Shown piece by piece: positions 60,973 through 64,000 of a stretch of DNA of 64,000 nucleotides. Under the pieces are notes generated by a model. The model had not been told where the DNA came from and ran no database searches. It worked only from the letters and a program-made list of their open reading frames with translations. How positions within the stretch are numbered: position 1 is the first letter of the stretch; every line of letters starts with the position of its first letter. A program made the translations under genes and the position numbers. Source of the DNA: Gammaproteobacteria bacterium (GTDB taxonomy: Bacteria; Pseudomonadota; Gammaproteobacteria; Steroidobacterales; Foliamicaceae); contig WTGP01000008.1 in the NCBI GenBank assembly GCA_011523505.1, positions 1 through 64,000 on the forward strand, in the 5' to 3' direction.

Positions 60973-61419
60973 TCAGCGGAGGGAAGCATCCGGGGGGTGG
61001 CCCCGTTCTTCCAGCATTTCCGCGACTTCCGGCGGCATGTAGTTCTCGTCGTGGCGCGCCAGGACCTCGTCGGCCTCGAACAGCCCGTCCGCGCCTACCA
61101 AGCCGTGGGCCACGACGCCCTGCCCCTCACGGAACAGGTCCGGCAGTACGCCGGCGTAGGCCACGGTAATCGTTTGATCGAGGTCGGTCACGTCGAACCG
61201 CACTTCCAGCGAACCGGGCGTGCGCCGTACGCTGCCCTGTTCGACCAGCCCGCCGACCCGCAGGCGCCGCCCTTCCGGCGCCTCGCCCGCGGCGATCTGC
61301 GTGGGCGTGTAGAAATACAGCATGTTCTGCTCGAAGGCGGTCAGCACCAGCGCCGTCGCCGCCACCAGGCAGACGAGCCCGCCGGTCATCGCCACCATCC
61401 GGCGCCGGCGCGGCGTCAT
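60973..61419 (-). CDS. ccmE: Haem chaperone CcmE
   Basis: A 148-residue membrane-anchored OB-fold protein. Haem attaches covalently to His123 in ARHDENYMPPEV, with Tyr127 as axial ligand. A helix (about 10-28) anchors it. Start overlaps the ccmD stop. Confidence 0.96.
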   Translation of the reverse strand: MTPRRRRMVAMTGGLVCLVAATALVLTAFEQNMLYFYTPTQIAAGEAPEGRRLRVGGLVEQGSVRRTPGSLEVRFDVTDLDQTITVAYAGVLPDLFREGQGVVAHGLVGADGLFEADEVLARHDENYMPPEVAEMLEERGHPPDASLR

Positions 61420-61595
61420 GCGCGCAACTCCCAGGCGCCCTCTTCCGGCGCGACATTCAGGTGCCTGATGCGCCGGTGAACGCCGCGCAGGCGCCGGCGG
61501 GCGGTCAGCATCAACCCCGCCAGGATCGCAAACGACAGCCCCACACAGGGCCAGACGAACGCGGCGTAGCCGCCCATGGCCAGAAACTCGCTCAT
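61416..61595 (-). CDS. ccmD: Haem exporter protein CcmD
   Basis: A 59-residue single-helix protein: MSEFLAMGGYAAFVWPCVGL, a helix, then a basic tail beginning RRRLRGVHRRI. It stabilises holo-CcmE release from CcmABC. It sits between ccmC and ccmE, overlapping both, which fixes its start at 61595. Confidence 0.9.
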   Translation of the reverse strand: MSEFLAMGGYAAFVWPCVGLSFAILAGLMLTARRRLRGVHRRIRHLNVAPEEGAWELRA

Positions 61596-62341
61596 GCGCC
61601 CACCGCCACCACGTCGCGCACCCAGCGGGCGCCGCGCTCGCGCAACAGCACTTCCGCCCGTGCCCGGGTCAGCGTGACCGCAAGGGAAAACAGCACCGCT
61701 CCCACTATCATGACCAGCAGGGGCCAAAGCATATCCCAGGTGATCGCCGGCGCCGCCAGGCGCGAAATGGTCGGCCCCTGGTGCAGGCTGCTCCACCATT
61801 CCACCGAGAACTTGATGATCGGCAGGTTCACCACGCCCACAACCGCGAGAATGCCGGCCGCGCGGTCCGCGGTCGAGCGCTCCTCCAGCGAGGCGTGCAG
61901 CAGCATGTAGCCCAGGTAGAGGAAGAACATCACCAGTACGGAAGTCAGCCGGGCGTCGCCCCAGCTCCAGTAAGCGCCCCACATGGGCTTGCCCCAAAGC
62001 ATGCCGGTGGCCAGCGCCAGCCCGGTAAACGCCAGGCCCACAGGCGCCGCGGCCGCGGAGATGGCGTAGGCCAGCTTCATCCGCCAGACGAGTCCAATTG
62101 CCGAGCCGATTGCCATCAGCGCATAGAGCTGCATGGCCAGGTAGGCGGCGGGAACGTGGAAGTAGATGATGCGGTAGGCATCGCCCTGCTGGTAGTCCGG
62201 CGGCGCAAGCAGCAATCCGCCGAAAGCGCCGACCGCGATGGCCGCAAGGCCGGACCAGAGCATCCAGGGCTCGATACGCCCCGCGATCCGGTAGAAATGG
62301 GGCGGCGAAGCCAGCTTGTGCAGCCAGTTGGGAAGTCGCAT
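61592..62341 (-). CDS. ccmC: Haem exporter protein CcmC
   Basis: A 249-residue protein with six helices that loads haem onto CcmE. The tryptophan motif reads MWGAYWSWGDARLTSVL, with one extra glycine before the Asp compared with the usual WVWDARLTS; conserved periplasmic histidines (FHVPAAY, LHQGPT region) are present. It is separated from ccmB by a 143-base gap carrying a repeat. Confidence 0.96.
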   Translation of the reverse strand: MRLPNWLHKLASPPHFYRIAGRIEPWMLWSGLAAIAVGAFGGLLLAPPDYQQGDAYRIIYFHVPAAYLAMQLYALMAIGSAIGLVWRMKLAYAISAAAAPVGLAFTGLALATGMLWGKPMWGAYWSWGDARLTSVLVMFFLYLGYMLLHASLEERSTADRAAGILAVVGVVNLPIIKFSVEWWSSLHQGPTISRLAAPAITWDMLWPLLVMIVGAVLFSLAVTLTRARAEVLLRERGARWVRDVVAVGA

Positions 62342-62401
62342 CTTGGGCAGCCGGACGTGATCAGGAGCAGGCGAAGTTCAGCCCTGTATTTTAGCCTGTA
62401 G

Positions 62402-62480
62402 CGTGGGTGGGAGGGCGTCCCGTCCTCCACGTAGGCAGGACGCCTTCGCTCCCGGTGTGGAAGGCGGGACCCCCTCCCCC
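62402..62480. repeat. Intergenic palindromic repeat, copy 3, inside the ccm operon
   Basis: GGAGGGCGTCCCGTC (62410-62424) is the exact reverse complement of 15763-15777, and GGAAGGCGGGAC (62459-62470) matches 47811-47822. Imperfect stems form around 62407-62430. It fills the gap between ccmB and ccmC, where the rest of the operon is tightly overlapped. Confidence 0.7.
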
Positions 62481-62484
62481 CAAT

Positions 62485-63150
62485 TCAGTTTGCCGTCGCG
62501 CGGAGCGCAGCGCCCGCGGCCCACGGCAACAGCCCCACGGCCACCAGCAGAAAGGCCCCCAGCATCATCAGAGGCGCTCCTGCCGGCAGTCCGTCCACCG
62601 CCAGCTCCGTTCCGCGCACGCCGAACAGCAATACCGGCAATGCCAGCGGCAGGACCAGCAGCGCCAGCAGACCCACGCCTCGGCGCAGCCCCGCGGTCAG
62701 CGCGGCGGCCACGGTCGCCAGCAGAATCAGCGCCGGCGTCCCCAGCGCCAGCGTCGCCGGCAGGATCACCAGCGCAGTTCCTTGCATGCCGTAACTTGCG
62801 GCAAGCACCGGCGAAAGAAGAACCAGCGGCAGTCCGAAAACGCACCAGTTGGCGCCCGCCTTGGCCAGCGCCAGCCAGGCCGGATCGACCGCGCTCAGGA
62901 GCATCAGGTCCAGCGTCCCGTCGTCGCGGTCCGGCTGGAACAACAGCGGCATGGAGAGCAGCATCGAGAGAAAGGCCACCACCCAGATCACGCCGGCGCC
63001 CCATTGCGCAAGCAGCTCCGGCTCCAGTCCCGCGACGATCGAAAAGAGAGACGTGGAGATAAGGAAAAAAGTAATATTTATAATGATATGTATCCACTTC
63101 TTGAAGTAGATCAAGAACTCATGCTGCAGCACGGTCAGCCAGATGCTCAT
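62485..63150 (-). CDS. ccmB: Haem exporter membrane protein CcmB
   Basis: A 221-residue permease with six helices that partners CcmA. Conserved LLFQPDRDDGTLDLMLLS and the start MSIWLTVLQHEFLIYF fit. ATG 63150 overlaps the ccmA stop. The first about 35 codons (63050-63125) are unusually AT-rich (ATA, AAT, TTT) for this genome. Confidence 0.95.
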   Translation of the reverse strand: MSIWLTVLQHEFLIYFKKWIHIIINITFFLISTSLFSIVAGLEPELLAQWGAGVIWVVAFLSMLLSMPLLFQPDRDDGTLDLMLLSAVDPAWLALAKAGANWCVFGLPLVLLSPVLAASYGMQGTALVILPATLALGTPALILLATVAAALTAGLRRGVGLLALLVLPLALPVLLFGVRGTELAVDGLPAGAPLMMLGAFLLVAVGLLPWAAGAALRATAN

Positions 63151-63761
63151 CTGCTGACCCCAAGAAACAACTGCGCGACCGGCCCCGGGAAATCCCAATC
63201 CAGACGGTGCCCAGCCAGCACCGCACAGCCGCCACCCTCAAGATGCGAACCTAGTTCCTGCTGCAGCCACTCCCTGCCCTGCGCATCCAGGTTGGCGTCC
63301 GGCTCGTCCAGCAACCACAGCGGCGGCCCAGCCCCGATCAGACCTGCCAGCGCCAATCGCCGGCGCTGGCCATACGACAGTTGCGAAGCAGCCCGCTCCT
63401 GCAGACCGCTCAAGCCTGCCTTTTCGAGCAGTTGGTCCTCCCTTCCCGTCGAACCAGCAAGCCTCAGCGTAAAGGCCAGGTTACGGCGCACGCTCAACTC
63501 TCCCTTGACGCCGTCCTTGTGACCCAGCCACCCCATACTGCGCAGGTAGCGCGCCGGGTCGCTTCGAAACCGCACACCGTTCAGCTCGACAGTTCCCGAC
63601 TCCAGCGGCAGCAGGCCGGCCAGGGACCGCAACAGCGAGGTCTTGCCTGAACCGTTCGGTCCCTTCAGCAGCAACAGCGCACCCGGCGCCAGGCTGAAGG
63701 ACAGTTCGTGGAAGAGGCGCCGTTCCCCGCGCCAGAGAGTCAGCCCCTGCGCCGCAAGCAT
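63147..63761 (-). CDS. ccmA: Haem exporter ATP-binding protein CcmA
   Basis: A 204-residue ABC ATPase. Walker A is GPNGSGKTS near residues 34-42, the signature is LSYGQRRRLAL and Walker B LWLLDEP. It drives release of holo-CcmE from CcmC-CcmE. First gene of the ccm operon, 8 bases after the dehydrogenase stop. Confidence 0.96.
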   Translation of the reverse strand: MLAAQGLTLWRGERRLFHELSFSLAPGALLLLKGPNGSGKTSLLRSLAGLLPLESGTVELNGVRFRSDPARYLRSMGWLGHKDGVKGELSVRRNLAFTLRLAGSTGREDQLLEKAGLSGLQERAASQLSYGQRRRLALAGLIGAGPPLWLLDEPDANLDAQGREWLQQELGSHLEGGGCAVLAGHRLDWDFPGPVAQLFLGVSR

Positions 63762-63769
63762 CGTGACTT

Positions 63770-64000
63770 CTAGCCGATTCTCACCAGCAGTTTGCCGAAA
63801 TGCTCGCCCCGGGTGATCGAACCGATGGCCTCCGGGCCTTCCGGCAGGGAATACTCGCGGTCAATTACGGCGGAGATGCCGTGCTTGACCAGGTGTGCGT
63901 TCAACGCCCGGTGGTCGTCGCGGGCGCCCACCGTAATCCCGTGAATGCCGGCGCACTTTCCGATCAGGGCCATGGCGCTCAACTCGGCGCTCACGCCGCC
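63770..64000 (-). CDS. Zinc-type alcohol dehydrogenase/quinone reductase family protein (partial)
   Basis: Only the last about 76 codons lie in the window. GARDDHRALNAHLVKHG followed by IDREYSLPEGPEAIGS and GEHFGKLLVRIG is the C-terminal pattern of medium-chain dehydrogenases of the qor/zinc-ADH group. The catalytic and cofactor domains lie beyond the right edge; the window cuts it, so it is not a broken gene. Confidence 0.75.
   Translation of the reverse strand, partial: GGVSAELSAMALIGKCAGIHGITVGARDDHRALNAHLVKHGISAVIDREYSLPEGPEAIGSITRGEHFGKLLVRIG

Noticed and set aside
60040-61479. Rightward 479-codon frame opposite ccmF and ccmE
   Set aside because: Antisense to recognisable ccm genes with conserved catalytic motifs.
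47791-62480. CRISPR array considered from the repeated words
   Set aside because: Copies are scattered and palindromic, with no regular spacing or spacers and no cas genes.

Overview
This 64 kb window is a GC-rich, densely packed bacterial chromosome segment. The gene content points to an aerobic, heterotrophic member of the Gammaproteobacteria (or a close relative), inferred from three gene orders: fabG-acpP-fabF-mltG-tmk-holB-pilZ, a complete ccmABCDEFGHI cytochrome c maturation operon (System I), and a type II secretion gspG-H-I-J-K-L-M run. A TonB-dependent receptor, a cytochrome-linked quinoprotein and ETF support respiratory growth in a Gram-negative cell. Many genes overlap by 1-4 bases, and GTG or TTG starts are common. 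No rRNA, tRNA, CRISPR array, insertion sequence or replication origin was seen.

Layout. 0.1-12.7 kb: a TGS-domain GTPase faces a rightward run of aspartate carbamoyltransferase, two tandem penicillin-acylase-type Ntn hydrolases, an exported fusion of an M14 zinc carboxypeptidase with an argininosuccinate-lyase-like domain, and a TonB-dependent receptor. 12.7-24.9 kb: a P-loop ATPase, peroxiredoxin, medium-chain reductase, DUF924 protein, a CMD-family protein with a membrane protein, ETF beta/alpha with a sulfurtransferase, a lipoprotein, several small or unknown genes (REDY/Dabb-like, MaoC-like, unknown, CpcT-like), and an iron-sulfur flavoprotein of the trimethylamine dehydrogenase/dienoyl-CoA reductase type. 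25.0-32.9 kb: an AddB/AddA-like nuclease-helicase pair and a cytochrome-quinoprotein. 32.9-34.7 kb: a lower-GC island with higBA, an hsdS remnant and an Abi-type gene. 34.8-39.4 kb: the gsp pseudopilin and L/M operon. 39.5-44.9 kb: fatty acid synthesis, cell wall and replication genes. 44.9-50.6 kb: an ArnT-like glycosyltransferase, ferredoxin-NADP reductase-like flavoprotein, TlpA-like thioredoxin, Asp-box exoprotein and a membrane protein. 50.6-57.0 kb: lipid modification genes (COG2907-type FAD enzyme, DUF1365, cyclopropane synthase, divergent desaturase), a TIMP-like secreted protein and a saccharopine-dehydrogenase-like/DUF4166 protein. 57.0-63.8 kb: the ccm operon. The window ends inside a zinc-type alcohol dehydrogenase-like gene.

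The most unusual content is the 1.2-12.7 kb run. Its acylases and the peptidase-lyase fusion carry N-terminal export or anchor segments, they retain catalytic residues, and they are followed by an outer-membrane receptor. I infer a cell-envelope pathway that takes up and dismantles an amide-, peptide- or aminocarboxylate-type compound; the substrate cannot be read from sequence. Other signals without a standard explanation are a dispersed family of intergenic palindromic repeats sharing exact 10-15 base cores, and several short AT-rich codon islands inside GC-rich genes.
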